Numbered from the stretch's first letter, positions 1 to 13,310 are shown. The stretch: DNA of 64,000 nt from Exiguobacterium qingdaonense (GCF_018617855.1 NZ_JACSKY010000001.1:372001-436000), one strand, 5' to 3'. The notes: a model not told the origin generated them from the sequence alone. Numbers and translations are program-made.

Positions 1-63
1 CCCTTTTCCGACACCGCTCGGTCCAGACAAAACGATTAATAATCCTCGTTCTTTAAAATTCAC
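1..63 (-). CDS. gmk: Guanylate kinase, N-terminal fragment (cut by window start)
   Basis: Only the first 21 codons are inside the window. They read from a GTG start at 63 and include the P-loop GPSGVGKG typical of guanylate kinase, which phosphorylates GMP to GDP in the cytoplasm. A strong Shine-Dalgarno (GGAGGG) lies about 7 nt upstream of the GTG. The gene is divergent from rqcH. In Bacillus gmk lies a few genes downstream of the rqcH (yloA) locus, which supports the call. The short length limits certainty to the motif and context. Confidence 0.85.
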   Translation of the reverse strand, partial: MNFKERGLLIVLSGPSGVGKG

Positions 64-98
64 TGCAAGCCCTCCATCTTCTAACATCACATTTAATT

Positions 99-128
99 AT
101 AATAGCAGTCAATCAATTGTCCCGGCAA
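99..128 (-). promoter_or_regulatory. Candidate sigma-A promoter for gmk
   Basis: On the minus strand TTGCCG (128-123) and TATTAT (104-99) are separated by 18 nt, about 35 nt upstream of the gmk GTG. The hexamers are imperfect, so this is a candidate based on spacing and position only. Confidence 0.4.
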
Positions 129-218
129 GAAGAAGTTCGGATTTCCTACTCCATCGTACCATATTTTCTGTTTTTCTGATAACGTAGAGACAGAAAATGA
201 ACAAAGGTGATGAGATCA

Positions 219-1910
219 TTGGCTTATGATGGATTAATGACATACCGTGTCGTAACAGAACTACAAACACTCGTCGGAGGAAGAATCAATAAGGTACATC
301 AACCGTACGCACTCGACTTGATGATCCAAATTCGTTCGAACCGACAGAATGCACAATTACTCATATCAGCAAACGCGATGTACGCCCGTCTCCAGTTGAC
401 GGATACACCGATCAAAAACCCACAAGAACCCCCGATGTTTTGCATGATGCTTCGAAAGCACATTGAAGGTGGATTTATCACGGCGATCGAACAGGTCGGA
501 CGGGACCGGGTCATCGTCATCTCCGTTCGCTCACGCAACGAACTCGGTGATGAAGAGTCGAAGAAAGTATACATTGAACTAATGGGCCGTCATTCAAACG
601 TCATCTTGACGACAGAAGACGGAAAGGTATTAGACGCAATCAAGCACCTCCCGCCTTCGCAAAACACGTATCGGACAATCATGCCGGGAAGTGAGTATCT
701 CCTCCCGCCGGAACAACACAAGTTCGATCCATTGACGGACATGGCGGAAGGCCTGAAGCGAATCGATTGGAATGCCGGCAAGCTTGACAAACAAATCGTT
801 GCCACGTTCGCCGGGGTCAGCCCACAAATCGCTCAAGAAATCGTCCATCTTGCGAAGACACCGAATCGTGACTCCTTACAGCGGGCATTTGAGACCGTCC
901 TTCATCAACTAGAGGGTCCGTACGTATTTCAACAACTCGGCAATGGCAAGGAACGCTTTGCCCCGGTCGTGTTGACGGCTGGGGACGTCCTGAGCGAGGA
1001 GACGTATGTGTCAAGTAAAGAGGTACTCGACCGTTTCTACTATGAGAAAGCGAACCGGGATCGTGTAAGACAACAAGCGCACGATGTGGAACGTCTCTTA
1101 AAATCAGAGCTCGAAAAAAATCAATTGAAGCGCCGCCGCCTCTTAGATGATTTGAAAGCGACAGAACGGGCGGATGAGTTACAAAAATATGGCGAGTTGT
1201 TGACGACGTATTTGTTCCAACTTGAGAAAGGGATGCGGGTCGCCGAAGTCGTCGATTATTATGATGAGAACGGTGCGACCATCTCGATCCCCCTCGACCC
1301 ACTCAAGACACCGAACGAGAACGCGCAACATTATTATAAGAAGTATAACAAGTTGAAAGTCGCCAAAGTGGAAGTGAAGAAGCAGCTTGAGCTGAACGAT
1401 GCAGAAATCGATTATGTAGAGACGCTCATCGCTCAACTCGACGTCGCATCCCCGACCGACCTGTTAGAGATTCGTGAAGAACTTGCAGCAGAAGGTTACA
1501 TCCGTCAAAAACGTCAAAAGAAAAAAGCGAATCCGAAAATTTCGCTCGAAGCGTACACCTCTTCTACCGGTACTGAGTTTTTTGTCGGTAAGAACAATAC
1601 ACAAAACGACCATCTGACGTTCAAATTCGCACGTCGTGACGAAATTTGGTTACACGTCAAAGATATCCCCGGTTCTCATGTCATCATCCGTTCAACGGAA
1701 CCGGACGAGACGACTTTACTCGAAGCCGCCTCAGTCGCCGCCTACTTCTCGAAGGCACGTGCGTCGAGCGGCGTCCCCGTCGACTATACGCGCGCCCGCT
1801 TCGTAAAAAAACCGAGTGGTGCGAAGCCGGGCTTCGTCATCTATACAGATCAACAGACCGTCTACGTGACACCGGATGAACAAATGATAAAGTCGATGAA
1901 ACAGTCGTAA
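219..1910 (+). CDS. rqcH: Ribosome quality control protein RqcH (NFACT family, YloA)
   Basis: RqcH binds stalled 50S subunits carrying peptidyl-tRNA and recruits Ala-tRNA to add C-terminal alanine tails that mark nascent chains for degradation. The product is about 563 aa. It has an N-terminal NFACT-N domain with the conserved Asp96-Arg97 pair (B. subtilis D97/R98, needed for tailing), a central charged coiled coil (roughly 270-430) and a C-terminal NFACT-R domain containing DEIWLHVKDIPGSHVII. I chose the TTG at 219 because AAAGGTGA at 203-210 gives an 8-nt spacing and the N-terminus then matches the family (MAYDGLMTY). In-frame GTG 207 and ATG 210 overlap that Shine-Dalgarno. Older annotations call this a fibronectin-binding protein. 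Confidence 0.93.
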   Translation: MAYDGLMTYRVVTELQTLVGGRINKVHQPYALDLMIQIRSNRQNAQLLISANAMYARLQLTDTPIKNPQEPPMFCMMLRKHIEGGFITAIEQVGRDRVIVISVRSRNELGDEESKKVYIELMGRHSNVILTTEDGKVLDAIKHLPPSQNTYRTIMPGSEYLLPPEQHKFDPLTDMAEGLKRIDWNAGKLDKQIVATFAGVSPQIAQEIVHLAKTPNRDSLQRAFETVLHQLEGPYVFQQLGNGKERFAPVVLTAGDVLSEETYVSSKEVLDRFYYEKANRDRVRQQAHDVERLLKSELEKNQLKRRRLLDDLKATERADELQKYGELLTTYLFQLEKGMRVAEVVDYYDENGATISIPLDPLKTPNENAQHYYKKYNKLKVAKVEVKKQLELNDAEIDYVETLIAQLDVASPTDLLEIREELAAEGYIRQKRQKKKANPKISLEAYTSSTGTEFFVGKNNTQNDHLTFKFARRDEIWLHVKDIPGSHVIIRSTEPDETTLLEAASVAAYFSKARASSGVPVDYTRARFVKKPSGAKPGFVIYTDQQTVYVTPDEQMIKSMKQS

Positions 1911-1950
1911 ACAAGAGGATTGTCGATAGCCTAAAGAAACCGAAACAATC

Positions 1951-1990
1951 AAAAAGACGAACCCAATCGCAAAATACAATCGGGTTCGTC
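1951..1990 (-). terminator. Intrinsic terminator of the exporter operon
   Basis: On the minus strand a 9-bp stem GACGAACCC / GGGTTCGTC is followed by TTTTT, 50-90 nt beyond the stop of the 2042-2980 gene. Confidence 0.75.
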
Positions 1991-2000
1991 AACAGCCTGG

Positions 2001-2028
2001 CCCGCCATTTCCTAATGGCGGGTCTTTT
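2001..2028 (+). terminator. Intrinsic terminator of rqcH
   Basis: The plus strand has a perfect 8-bp stem CCCGCCAT / ATGGCGGG followed by TCTTTTCT. It lies 90 nt past the rqcH stop and faces the minus-strand terminator. Confidence 0.75.
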
Positions 2029-2041
2029 CTAAAGATTTCGA

Positions 2042-2980
2042 TTAAGCTTTCGGATGATGTTTGAACGCTTCAAGCTGTTCATGATAGTCGAGCAGATGCC
2101 CATGTAAAATTTCTGAAACGGATAGATCTTCATGCGGAAGCTTAAACAAGGAATGTGGCTTATCGCACGTATACAGGATATCGTGATGGTGGGCCAACAA
2201 GTATAAAAACTCTGATTCAAATGTCTGCCGCTCCTCTTCACTCATCAATAACAATGCCTCCCGATGTTCGGCAAGGCTCTCGAGAAGCAAGACGAGCTTG
2301 TCCTCTAAGTGAATCAATAACCGATATTGCTTTAGTGTCATATGCTTTAATTTGACGTTCGTCACTTTCATGTCTTCTTGAAGCATCATGTGCAACTCTT
2401 GATGACCGAGTATACGGGCACGAGTCTCCAATAGCTCAGCAGGCGACCCTACGAGCTCACGCCAATGGTGAAAGAGGTAAAATGACGTCTTTCTCACCTC
2501 GTTCAGCAAACGATCCTCATAACGTGGCGGCAAAAATGCATAGTTGACACCGAGTGAGACGAACACCCCGACCGCCGTCAACAACGAACGGGTCCATGCA
2601 TAATGGAAGAAATCTGAAGTTGGATTTTCAAGCATCATGACGATGGCGAATGCCGCATACGTCGACATGTGCGTCCGGTCGAACGTCGTGTTCAATGTGA
2701 GCGAAACGATGACGGCAAGCCCGATCGAGATGGGATTGACACCGAACAGATAAACGATTAAGAGTCCGCACATGAGACCGACGACCGTTCCAAATATGCG
2801 ACTGAATACGATCTTAGATGACCGTTTGACGGTCGGTTGCATCGCGACGACAGCTGCGATCGCACCCATCCCCGAATAAATCCCAAAGACATACCATGAG
2901 ATGGCGACGGTAATCGAGACGGCAATCCCGGTCTTTAACGTCCGTAATCCGACTTTCGGAATGTATCGTTTCCCACTCAT
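2042..2980 (-). CDS. Aromatic acid exporter family membrane protein (FUSC/DUF939-type)
   Basis: A 312-aa protein with an N-terminal half of hydrophobic helices (about residues 10-150), including a glycine-rich segment around GMGAIAAVVAMQPTVKRS. The C-terminal cytoplasmic half is helical and charged (about 160-312). This architecture is that of the ArAE/FUSC family (Bacillus YqjA-like), proposed to export aromatic acids, although substrates are unproven for most members. Its ATG overlaps the stop of the upstream 3807-2977 gene by 4 nt (ATGA), so the two are translationally coupled. A minus-strand terminator follows. Confidence is high for the family and low for the substrate. Confidence 0.8.
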   Translation of the reverse strand: MSGKRYIPKVGLRTLKTGIAVSITVAISWYVFGIYSGMGAIAAVVAMQPTVKRSSKIVFSRIFGTVVGLMCGLLIVYLFGVNPISIGLAVIVSLTLNTTFDRTHMSTYAAFAIVMMLENPTSDFFHYAWTRSLLTAVGVFVSLGVNYAFLPPRYEDRLLNEVRKTSFYLFHHWRELVGSPAELLETRARILGHQELHMMLQEDMKVTNVKLKHMTLKQYRLLIHLEDKLVLLLESLAEHREALLLMSEEERQTFESEFLYLLAHHHDILYTCDKPHSLFKLPHEDLSVSEILHGHLLDYHEQLEAFKHHPKA

Positions 2981-3807
2981 TTCAACTCGACCTTCCCTGT
3001 CTCAGAAACCAAATCAACGACCGGTCGATTCGATGTGGACAACTGATATACCCCCGGCTCGACTTCTTCGTAACGGTCACTGCTTGAGATTTTCCCAGTC
3101 GTCGTCACATTCACTTGTCCCGTCTCATGCTTCGGCGCATAACTGAGCGTCCCGGCTTCTGTTTGAACGGTCATCGCCTGATTGACGACGACATCACTGA
3201 CGGTCGCATGCCGATAAGAACGAATGTCGCCGGTCACAAGTCGTGCCGACTCAATCGTCGTATCACTTTTCGACTCGATTCGCAGACGATCACTGTCAAT
3301 CTGCTTCAAATTGACGGCGTTCACATCCATGACGATCGTCTTCGCATTCAGTCCTTGACCGGTCACTTGCTCCGCTTCGAGATGTACAGACGTCATCGAA
3401 CTCGGTAACGAGACACGAATCTTATAGCGCGATGGCTCATTACTGCCTCGACTTCCAAAGTAACTGAGCCATCCATATCGTTCGACGACATTGATCGTAT
3501 CACCGACTGACTTGACTTTGATTCGTCGCTCTTTTGAGTTTGTTTGCAACACTTCGATTTGAACTTTTTCATTCGGACTTCGCACGAACTCGACGTTCCC
3601 GTGTAGTGTCTCGAGTCGTAACTTTTTCATTTGATATCGGTCTTCGTATTGATCTCCTAACGCCAATAAATGACTGAATGCTAACAAATTCACGAAAAAC
3701 AGCGTCGGGATGATCATCAAAACGAGACCAAAGGCGATTTTACGATGTTTTGGAATCGCACGGAACCGTGTGCCCCATGTCTTCTCTTTGCTTCTAGAAT
3801 ACGCCAT
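2977..3807 (-). CDS. Membrane-anchored DUF4097-like protein, function unknown
   Basis: A 276-aa protein with a basic N-terminus, one transmembrane segment at about residues 28-50 (KIAFGLVLMIIPTLFFVNLL), then an extracytoplasmic domain of short repeated beta strands. Regular alternating patterns such as LRLETLHGNVEF and VNLKQIDSDRLRIES resemble the beta-helix-like DUF4097/putative-adhesin fold. I do not recognise a specific orthologue. It is the first gene of a two-gene operon with the predicted aromatic-acid exporter. The start is supported by AAGGAGAGA 4-10 nt upstream of ATG 3807. A role in envelope sensing or exporter regulation is conceivable but is inference only. Confidence 0.6.
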   Translation of the reverse strand: MAYSRSKEKTWGTRFRAIPKHRKIAFGLVLMIIPTLFFVNLLAFSHLLALGDQYEDRYQMKKLRLETLHGNVEFVRSPNEKVQIEVLQTNSKERRIKVKSVGDTINVVERYGWLSYFGSRGSNEPSRYKIRVSLPSSMTSVHLEAEQVTGQGLNAKTIVMDVNAVNLKQIDSDRLRIESKSDTTIESARLVTGDIRSYRHATVSDVVVNQAMTVQTEAGTLSYAPKHETGQVNVTTTGKISSSDRYEEVEPGVYQLSTSNRPVVDLVSETGKVELK

Positions 3808-3868
3808 ATGTCTCTCCTTTATAAATCACTCCCGTTATTTTACCATGAAGTATGACATATGCCGAATC

Positions 3869-3896
3869 GAAAAAGAATCCACCTTCAGGCGGATTC
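3869..3896 (-). terminator. Terminator at the end of the pyr operon
   Basis: Directly after the pyrE stop codon the minus strand forms GAATCCGCC / GGTGGATTC with a 4-nt loop and a TTTTT tail. One pair is G-U on this strand but A-C on the plus strand, which shows the intended direction. Confidence 0.85.
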
Positions 3897-4506
3897 TTAA
3901 GACGTGATGAGGTCACTCCAGGCACGAGGGTCTTCTTGCCAGTCGCGAAGGGAATCGAGCTCGGAATGATTCAATACCCCAGTCGTCTCTGCAACTTCAA
4001 TCAACTCTGAAAATGTCGTCAACGACGTCGCGGATAGATCGGCATCAGCTAGATTACTCATGAGAACCGGTAATCCGTACGAGAAGATGGCCAAAATTCC
4101 CGTGACCTCACCGCCCGCGTTTTGAATCACTCGAGCGGCATCGATACTCGACATTCCCGTCGACAATAAGTCTTCGATGACGAGCACTCGGGCACCATTC
4201 TCGAGTCTACCTTCGATTTGATTTCCTTTCCCATGCCCCTTCGCACTCGAACGGACGTAAATGAAAGGGAGACCGAGTCGGTCGGCGAGCAGTGCCCCGT
4301 GAGGAATACCTGCCGTAGCCGTACCTGCGATCACATCGACTTCTGTCGGATTGACTGACTTCACCAACCCATCGAGGATGACTTGACGCACTTCCGGAAA
4401 ACTGAGTGTGAGCCGGTTGTCGCAGTAGATCGGACTCTTCAATCCGCTCGACCATGTATACGGTTTAGTCGGTGAAAGGGTAACGGCTTCAATTTGTAAA
4501 AGTGCC

Positions 4507-4523
<17 letters not shown>
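3897..4523 (-). CDS. pyrE: Orotate phosphoribosyltransferase
   Basis: PyrE transfers ribose-5-phosphate from PRPP to orotate to give OMP, the fifth step of UMP synthesis. The 208-aa protein has the PRPP-binding signature VLVIEDLLSTGMSS at residues 113-126 and the flexible-loop segment RSSAKGHGKGNQIEG at 91-105. It is the last gene of the pyr operon. Its start overlaps the end of pyrF by 17 nt, so coupled translation is likely. An intrinsic terminator begins immediately after the stop. Length matches the family (B. subtilis 216 aa). Confidence 0.97.
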
Positions 4524-6824
<2,301 letters not shown>

Positions 6825-6828
<4 letters not shown>

Positions 6829-9800
6829 ACCATCACCCCGAACGTTGTGAATGCCGGGATACTGACCGTTTGGAACGACAGGCTTTCAATGACTTGTAAC
6901 AACGCCTCGACTGTATCGAGCGAGGTCAGGCAAAGCGTACCCTGTTCGGCGGCCATTCTTCGAATTAAGAAACCATCTTTCGTCACGAGTGCGTCGCGAC
7001 TCGTCGTATTGATGATCAAGTCGACGTCTCCTCGCTCGATCACACTGATCATCGTCTCACCGTCTTCTTGAATCTTCCCGACTCGACGGACACGCATCTG
7101 TTCCGCTTCGAGACTGTCGGCCGTACCACTCGTTGCCATGAGGCGGAATCCCAGCCGATCGAATCGTTTCGCCAAGGCGATGACCTCGTCCTTATCGTGG
7201 TCGGCGATTGTCATGAGCACGTTCCCTTTCAGAGCAATGTTCATTCCTGCTGCGACGAGCCCTTTATAGAGCGCTTTTTCGAGCGTTCGGTCCGTCGCCA
7301 TGACTTCTCCTGTCGACTTCATCTCGGGTCCGAGCGATGGGTCTACTTCTTTCAATTTCGCGAACGAGAAGACCGGTACTTTGACCGAGATACTGTCCGA
7401 CTCAGGATGAATGCCTGTCCCAAGACCGAGTTCTTTCAAGCTCGTCCCAAGAATCGTCTGCGTTGCGATCCGAGCAACGGGTAACCCTGTCACTTTCGAG
7501 ATGAACGGCACCGTCCGACTCGCACGTGGGTTCACCTCGATGACATACAAATCGTCCGCATAGACGAACTGAATGTTGAGAAGGCCTTTGATGCGGAACG
7601 CTTTCGCCAACTTGATCGTATAGTCGATGACTTTTTGTTTCAATTCTTCACTGAGTCGTTGTGGTGGATAGACGGCAATCGAATCACCGGAATGTACGCC
7701 GGCCCGCTCGATATGCTCCATGATCCCTGGGATATAGACGTCCGTCCCGTCACAGATGGCGTCGACCTCAATCTCAATCCCTGTCAAGTAGCGGTCGATG
7801 AGTACCGGTCGGTCTTTCGAAGCGATGACCGCATGTCGCATGTACCGCTCGAGCTCAGACTGTTCATAGACGATTTCCATCGCCCGTCCACCGAGGACAT
7901 ACGATGGCCGGACGAGTACGGGATAGCCGAGTTCGTTCGCACAAGCGACGGCCTCCTCCACATTTGTCGCCGTTTTTCCTGGTGGTTGAGCCAATTGCTC
8001 GGCGGACAATGTCGCTTCGAACGCTTTTCGGTCTTCGGCACGGTCGATGTCTTCAAGAGACGTCCCAAGAATCCTCACACCGTTCGCTTCGAGCGATGCT
8101 GCCAAGTTGATGGGGGTCTGCCCACCAAATTGGACGATGACGCCGAGTGGGTTCTCGTTCTCGATGACCTCTAATACGTCTTCTGTCGTCAACGGCTCGA
8201 AATACAATCGATCGGAGATGGAAAAGTCTGTCGAGACCGTTTCGGGGTTATTGTTGATGATGATCGCTTCGTATCCCGCATCTCGAATCGTTTGGATGGA
8301 GTGCACGGTCGCATAGTCGAACTCCACACCTTGACCGATGCGGATCGGCCCCGACCCGAGGACGAGGATGGACTCTCGGTAAGTCTTCACCGCTTCGTTT
8401 TCCACTTCATACGTCCCATAGAAGTATGGCGTCTCAGAAGCGAACTCGGCCGCGCACGTATCGACCATCTTATAGACGGGACGAATGTTCCATTCTTTCC
8501 GTTTCGTGCGTATCGTTTCCGTATCCGTCGAGAGCATACGCGCGATTGCCACATCACTAAATCCTAAACGTTTCACATCGAGTAGACGTTCTGACGTCAA
8601 TGGCTCCGCCACGAGTTGTTGCTCGGCTTGCCAGATCCGATTCAATTTCTGTAAATAGAGTCGATCAATTTTTGTCAGTTGGTGCAGGACCTCCACCGTG
8701 TATCCGCGGCGAAGCGCCTCATATACGATGAACAAACGCTCGTCTGTCGGATGGGTGAGTCCATTCTCGAGCTGCTCTGTGTCTAATGCTTGAAGCTGTG
8801 GGACGTAGAGTTCCTCCATACCCAGTTCAAGCGAACGAACGGCTTTTAACAACGCCTCTTCTAAATTTCGACCGATGGCCATGACCTCACCCGTCGCCTT
8901 CATTTGTGTGCCTAAGCGGCGATCCGCGGACTCAAACTTATCGAAAGCGAAGCGTGGGATTTTAGCGACGACGTAATCAAGGGCGGGTTCGAACGAGGCG
9001 TAGCTCGTCTCGGTGACCGGGTTCTTTAATTCTGATAGCTTATAGCCGACAGCGACTTTTGCGGCGAGTTTGGCAATCGGATAGCCGGTCGCTTTTGATG
9101 CGAGTGCGGAACTCCGTGAGACACGTGGATTCACTTCGATGACGTAGTACGTGAAACTGTCTGGGTCGAGTGCGAATTGGATGTTGCACCCACCTTCAAT
9201 CCCAAGTGCCCGAATGATGTCGAGTGAGACGCTACGGAGCATTTGATAATCCCGATCTGATAGCGTCTGCGTAGGGGCGAATACGATCGAGTCACCGGTG
9301 TGGACTCCAACTGGGTCAAAGTTTTCCATCGCACAGACGATGATCGCCTGGTCACTCGAGTCACGCATGACCTCGAACTCGACCTCTTTCATCCCGGCAA
9401 TCGACTTCTCCAATAAAACTTGCGTCACCGGACTCGCCTTTAATCCAGATTCAACGATTTGCTCGAACGATTCGCGGTCATGGGCAATCCCTCCACCGGT
9501 TCCTCCAAGCGTGTAGGCAGGCCGAATGATGATCGGATAGCCGATTCTGTCCGCAAAACCCCAAGCAGATTCGAGTGTATGGACGATCTCACTTTCAGGT
9601 ACGCCATGCCCGAGTTCGAACATCAAGTTGCGGAACTGCTCCCGGTCCTCTGCTTGAACGATGGCAGATAGTTTCGTCCCGAGAAGTTCCACACCACAAT
9701 CTTGTAAGACGCCTCGTTTATCAAGTTCAAAAGCCAAGTTTAATCCCGTCTGTCCGCCAAGTGTCGCAAGAAGCGCATCGGGACGTTCTTGTCGGATGAT

Positions 9801-10028
9801 TCGCTCAACAAACTCCGGTTCGAGCGGTTCGATATAGACACGGTCTGCCGTCGTCGGATCCGTCATGATCGTTGCCGGGTTTGAGTTGACGAGAATGACT
9901 TCGTAGCCTTCTTCTTTCAAGGCGAGACACGCCTGTGTACCAGCATAATCAAACTCCGCTGCCTGCCCGATGACAATCGGTCCTGATCCGATTACGAGGA
10001 TTTTCTGAATATCTGGTCGTTTTGGCAT
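6825..10028 (-). CDS. carB: Carbamoyl-phosphate synthase large subunit (pyrimidine-specific)
   Basis: CarB makes carbamoyl phosphate from bicarbonate, 2 ATP and ammonia channelled from CarA. The 1067-aa protein shows the duplicated structure: an N-terminal ATP-grasp half, an oligomerisation domain, a second ATP-grasp half starting near [21 protein letters not shown], and a C-terminal MGS-like allosteric domain where UMP/PRPP bind in homologues. The open frame extends 23 codons further upstream into carA, but ATG 10028 ([17 protein letters not shown]) matches the family and lies 1 nt after the carA stop. The Shine-Dalgarno is weak, which suggests coupling to carA. Confidence 0.97.
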
Positions 10029-10029
10029 G

Positions 10030-11112
10030 TCAAATTCCCACTTTCTGTTTGTTTTCTTGTACGAGTCGCATGAAACGGTCAAATAAATCGTTGGCATCGA
10101 ACGGTCCCGGCGCTGCCTCGGGATGGTACTGTACCGAGAAGGTCGGGTGGTGGAGATGTCTCACCCCTTCTACCGTGCCATCATTGACGGCACGATGTGT
10201 CACGATGAGTGAAGTATCGGATAGCGATGCCTCTTCTACCGCATATCCATGATTTTGAGATGTGATCGTCACGGCACCCGTCTCGAGTTCGAGTACCGGA
10301 TGGTTCGCACCACGATGTCCGAACGGAAGCTTGAACGTGTTCGCTCCGTTCGCGAGAGCAATCAGCTGGTGACCGAGACAAATGCCAAACATCGGTGTCG
10401 TCGGCATGAGTTGCTCGATGAGTGGGAGGGCTGTCGGTACATCCTTTGGGTCCCCCGGTCCATTCGACAGCATGATGCCGTCCGGCTCATATCGCAACAC
10501 CTCTTCAGCAGTGACGTCGTGTGGAAAGACGACGATTTCACAGTCCCGTTTCATCAACTCGCGCATGATCCCAAGTTTTGCACCGAAGTCGACCAAGGCG
10601 ATTCGTGGTCCCGTCCCTGTACTCATGTATGTCCGTTTTGTCGAGACGCGCGTTACTTGATCGTTCGGTGATTCTTCGTCAAATCGAGCCCGTACCTCGT
10701 CCCACGTCGACTCCCCATCGATGAGGACGCCTCGCATGACCCCTTGCGCCCGAAGGTGACGTGTCAGCATCCGTGTATCGATATCCGACAGACCCGGAAT
10801 AGAAAAGCGGGTAAGTGTCGCGTCGAGCGTCGCCGTCGAACGAAAGTTCGATGGCGTATCGCATGCTTCTTTCACAATCAGTGCTTTGGCCATCGGAACC
10901 GTCGTTTCAAAATCCTCACGATTGACCCCGTAGTTCCCGATCAACGGGTTCGTCAGCACAATCATTTGGTCACAGTAGGATGGATCCGACAATATTTCTT
11001 GATAACCCGTCATCCCTGTTTGGAAGACGACTTCCCCCATCGTATCAGCCGGTGCCCCGAACCCTTTTCCGACAAACGCTATCCCGTCCTCAAGCCATAA
11101 TGTTCGTTTCAT
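10030..11112 (-). CDS. carA: Carbamoyl-phosphate synthase small subunit (glutaminase)
   Basis: CarA hydrolyses glutamine and delivers ammonia to CarB. The 360-aa protein has an N-terminal CPSase_sm domain and a class I glutamine amidotransferase domain with nucleophile Cys245 in FGICLGHQ and the His330/Glu332 pair in VQYHPEA. I take ATG 11112 ([10 protein letters not shown]) rather than the upstream in-frame start at 11145, because it gives the family N-terminus. The gene overlaps the end of pyrC by 23 nt. Confidence 0.96.
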   Translation of the reverse strand: MKRTLWLEDGIAFVGKGFGAPADTMGEVVFQTGMTGYQEILSDPSYCDQMIVLTNPLIGNYGVNREDFETTVPMAKALIVKEACDTPSNFRSTATLDATLTRFSIPGLSDIDTRMLTRHLRAQGVMRGVLIDGESTWDEVRARFDEESPNDQVTRVSTKRTYMSTGTGPRIALVDFGAKLGIMRELMKRDCEIVVFPHDVTAEEVLRYEPDGIMLSNGPGDPKDVPTALPLIEQLMPTTPMFGICLGHQLIALANGANTFKLPFGHRGANHPVLELETGAVTITSQNHGYAVEEASLSDTSLIVTHRAVNDGTVEGVRHLHHPTFSVQYHPEAAPGPFDANDLFDRFMRLVQENKQKVGI

Positions 11113-12370
11113 CAAATCGCCCCTTATATACAATTTCTCCACCAACTATCGTCATGACCGGCCAGCCGACAAGTCGTTTCCCCGTAAACGGTGTATTCTT
11201 TCCTTTTGAGTAAAATGTCGTCGGATCGACCGTACGAGACGTTTTTGTGTCGATGAGGATCATGTCCGCATCCGCTCCTACTTTTAGCTCACCTCTCGAT
11301 AAGCCGAACACGTCACTCGGTCGCTTCGTCATCCAGTCAAGCAGCTGATGCTCTTCCATGAGTCCGGTTTTTACGAACGTCGTGTAGAGAAGTGGAAGTG
11401 CTGTCTCGAACCCGGTGATGCCAAACGGTGCCCGCTCGATTCCCTGCGCTTTCTCATCTGCTGTATGTGGTGCGTGGTCCGTCGCAATCATGTCGATCGT
11501 CCCATCGAACAGTCCCTCAACAAGCGCCTGTCGATCGTCCTCGCTTCGTAACGGTGGATTCATCTTGAAGTTTGCATCGAGACCTGGGATATCGTCCTCA
11601 CTCAAGACGAGGTGATGCGGCGTCACTTCTGCGGTCACGTGGATGCCGGCTCGTTTCGCATCCCGGATGACGCGAACCGATTGGCGGGATGAGACGTGAC
11701 AGACGTGATAGTGACATCCGGTCTCTTCGGCAATCAAGACGTCACGGGCGATATGGATGCTCTCCGCGAGGCTCGGAATTCCTTGAATGCCATGCGCCTC
11801 GCTGAACCTGCCTTCATGAACCGACCCAGCTTTCAATGAATTGTCCTCACAGTGGGCAACGACCGCCTTGTTCAATCGTTTCGCTTCACGCATCGCTTGT
11901 CGCATCATCGCCGCCGACTGGACACCGACCCCATCATCCGTATAGGCGAAGGCATCTATGAGCGATTCCATGTCGACCTGTTCTTCTCCGAGTTGTCGTT
12001 TTGTGATGGCAGCGTATGGGAGGACGCGGACGACCGCATCTCGTTCAATTTTTTGAAGCAGGGCATCCATCGTCTCGCGATCATCCGGCACCGGTCGCGT
12101 GTTCGGCATTGAACAGATTGTCGTGAATCCTCCTGCCGCAGCTGCCATTGTTCCCGTCTTGATCGTCTCCTTTGCCTCGCCCCCTGGTTCTCGTAAGTGG
12201 ACATGTACATCGACTAGTCCTGGTGCGAGTAGATAGCCCGATGCATCAATAATCTCTTGCCCCGCTCTCTCCCCTGTATAGTCGAGTGAAGAGATTTTAC
12301 CGTCTATCACTTGGATGGTCGTCGTCCGTTTCGTCCCCTCGTCATACCACGTCGCATTTTGAAGTATCAT
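11090..12370 (-). CDS. pyrC: Dihydroorotase, type I
   Basis: PyrC cyclises carbamoyl-aspartate to dihydroorotate. The 426-aa amidohydrolase has the metal-binding [10 protein letters not shown] motif (His56 and His58), later His ligands in VVAHCED and VTPHHL, and the catalytic Asp in [10 protein letters not shown]. It overlaps pyrB by 4 nt (ATGA) and carA by 23 nt. Length matches B. subtilis PyrC (428 aa). Confidence 0.97.
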   Translation of the reverse strand: MILQNATWYDEGTKRTTTIQVIDGKISSLDYTGERAGQEIIDASGYLLAPGLVDVHVHLREPGGEAKETIKTGTMAAAAGGFTTICSMPNTRPVPDDRETMDALLQKIERDAVVRVLPYAAITKRQLGEEQVDMESLIDAFAYTDDGVGVQSAAMMRQAMREAKRLNKAVVAHCEDNSLKAGSVHEGRFSEAHGIQGIPSLAESIHIARDVLIAEETGCHYHVCHVSSRQSVRVIRDAKRAGIHVTAEVTPHHLVLSEDDIPGLDANFKMNPPLRSEDDRQALVEGLFDGTIDMIATDHAPHTADEKAQGIERAPFGITGFETALPLLYTTFVKTGLMEEHQLLDWMTKRPSDVFGLSRGELKVGADADMILIDTKTSRTVDPTTFYSKGKNTPFTGKRLVGWPVMTIVGGEIVYKGRFDETNIMA

Positions 12371-13281
12371 TGTTGTCCTCCTAGTGCTCGATTTAAGATG
12401 CTCATGCGGGCATATACCCCGTTCGTCATTTGTGGAAAGATACGTGACCGAACGTGTTCGATCAAACTTCCCGCGATCTCCACATCTCGATTGACCGGAG
12501 CCGGATGCATGATGATGGCCCCTTCTTTCATTCGTTCAACTCGCTCGACCGTCAAACCGAATTGCGTGTGGTACTCCTCTTTCGAGAAAATGTCTCCCAT
12601 GATATGGCGCTCATGTTGGACACGGAGCAGCATGATCACGTCACTTTCTGCCAAGACATCATCGAGTTCCCTTCGTTCTAGTCCCATCGAATCGTCCCAC
12701 CAAGAAGCCGGGCTACATCCGACTACATTTGCCCCGAGACGTTTCAATACGCTCGCGTTCGAGCGGGCGACCCGACTATGGACGAGGTCTCCGCAGATGG
12801 CAACGTTCAACCCTTGAAACGTTCTGAACTCTTCAAAGATGGTGACGAGATCGAGTAACGACTGGGAAGGGTGTTCGCCGCTTCCGTCACCCCCGTTCAG
12901 TACCGGAATGTTCAACTTCTCGATGAGTTCATGATAATAACCCGCCTCGGGGTGTCGTATGACGAGCGCGTCAACGCCGATGGCTTCGAGTGTTTTGCAC
13001 GTATCGTAAAGCGTCTCGCCTTTTGTGACCGATGACGTCGTCACATCGAACGGAATCTCCTGTACGTTCAAATGTCGCTCGGCCATTTGAAACGAGTTTT
13101 TCGTTCGGGTCGAGTTTTCAAAGAACAGATTCGCTACCGTCTTCCCGTCAAACAGCGGGGGAAGGTCCCCTTGCTTATAGCGCAGTGACTCTTCAATCAT
13201 GCCCATGATCTCATCGAGTGAGAGTGTGTCCAAACTGACGAAGTGCTTGATCGGTTTAACGTTCGTTTGCATCGTATTCAT
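12367..13281 (-). CDS. pyrB: Aspartate carbamoyltransferase, catalytic chain
   Basis: PyrB condenses carbamoyl phosphate and aspartate, the committed step. The 304-aa protein carries the carbamoyl-phosphate loop STRTKNSF (Ser57 onward) and the HPSQSLLD motif around the mid-protein. No pyrI regulatory chain is present, as in other Firmicutes. An excellent Shine-Dalgarno (AAAGGAGGAG) lies 8 nt before ATG 13281. Expression is set by the PyrR-controlled attenuator in the 13282-13418 gap. Confidence 0.97.
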   Translation of the reverse strand: MNTMQTNVKPIKHFVSLDTLSLDEIMGMIEESLRYKQGDLPPLFDGKTVANLFFENSTRTKNSFQMAERHLNVQEIPFDVTTSSVTKGETLYDTCKTLEAIGVDALVIRHPEAGYYHELIEKLNIPVLNGGDGSGEHPSQSLLDLVTIFEEFRTFQGLNVAICGDLVHSRVARSNASVLKRLGANVVGCSPASWWDDSMGLERRELDDVLAESDVIMLLRVQHERHIMGDIFSKEEYHTQFGLTVERVERMKEGAIIMHPAPVNRDVEIAGSLIEHVRSRIFPQMTNGVYARMSILNRALGGQQ

Positions 13282-13310
13282 TTTCGTCTCCTCCTTTTGT
13301 TAGAGGCAAA

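Noticed and set aside
817-1302. 161-aa minus-strand open frame inside rqcH
   Set aside because: Antisense shadow of a conserved gene, with low-complexity Arg/Ser/His composition and no ribosome-binding site.
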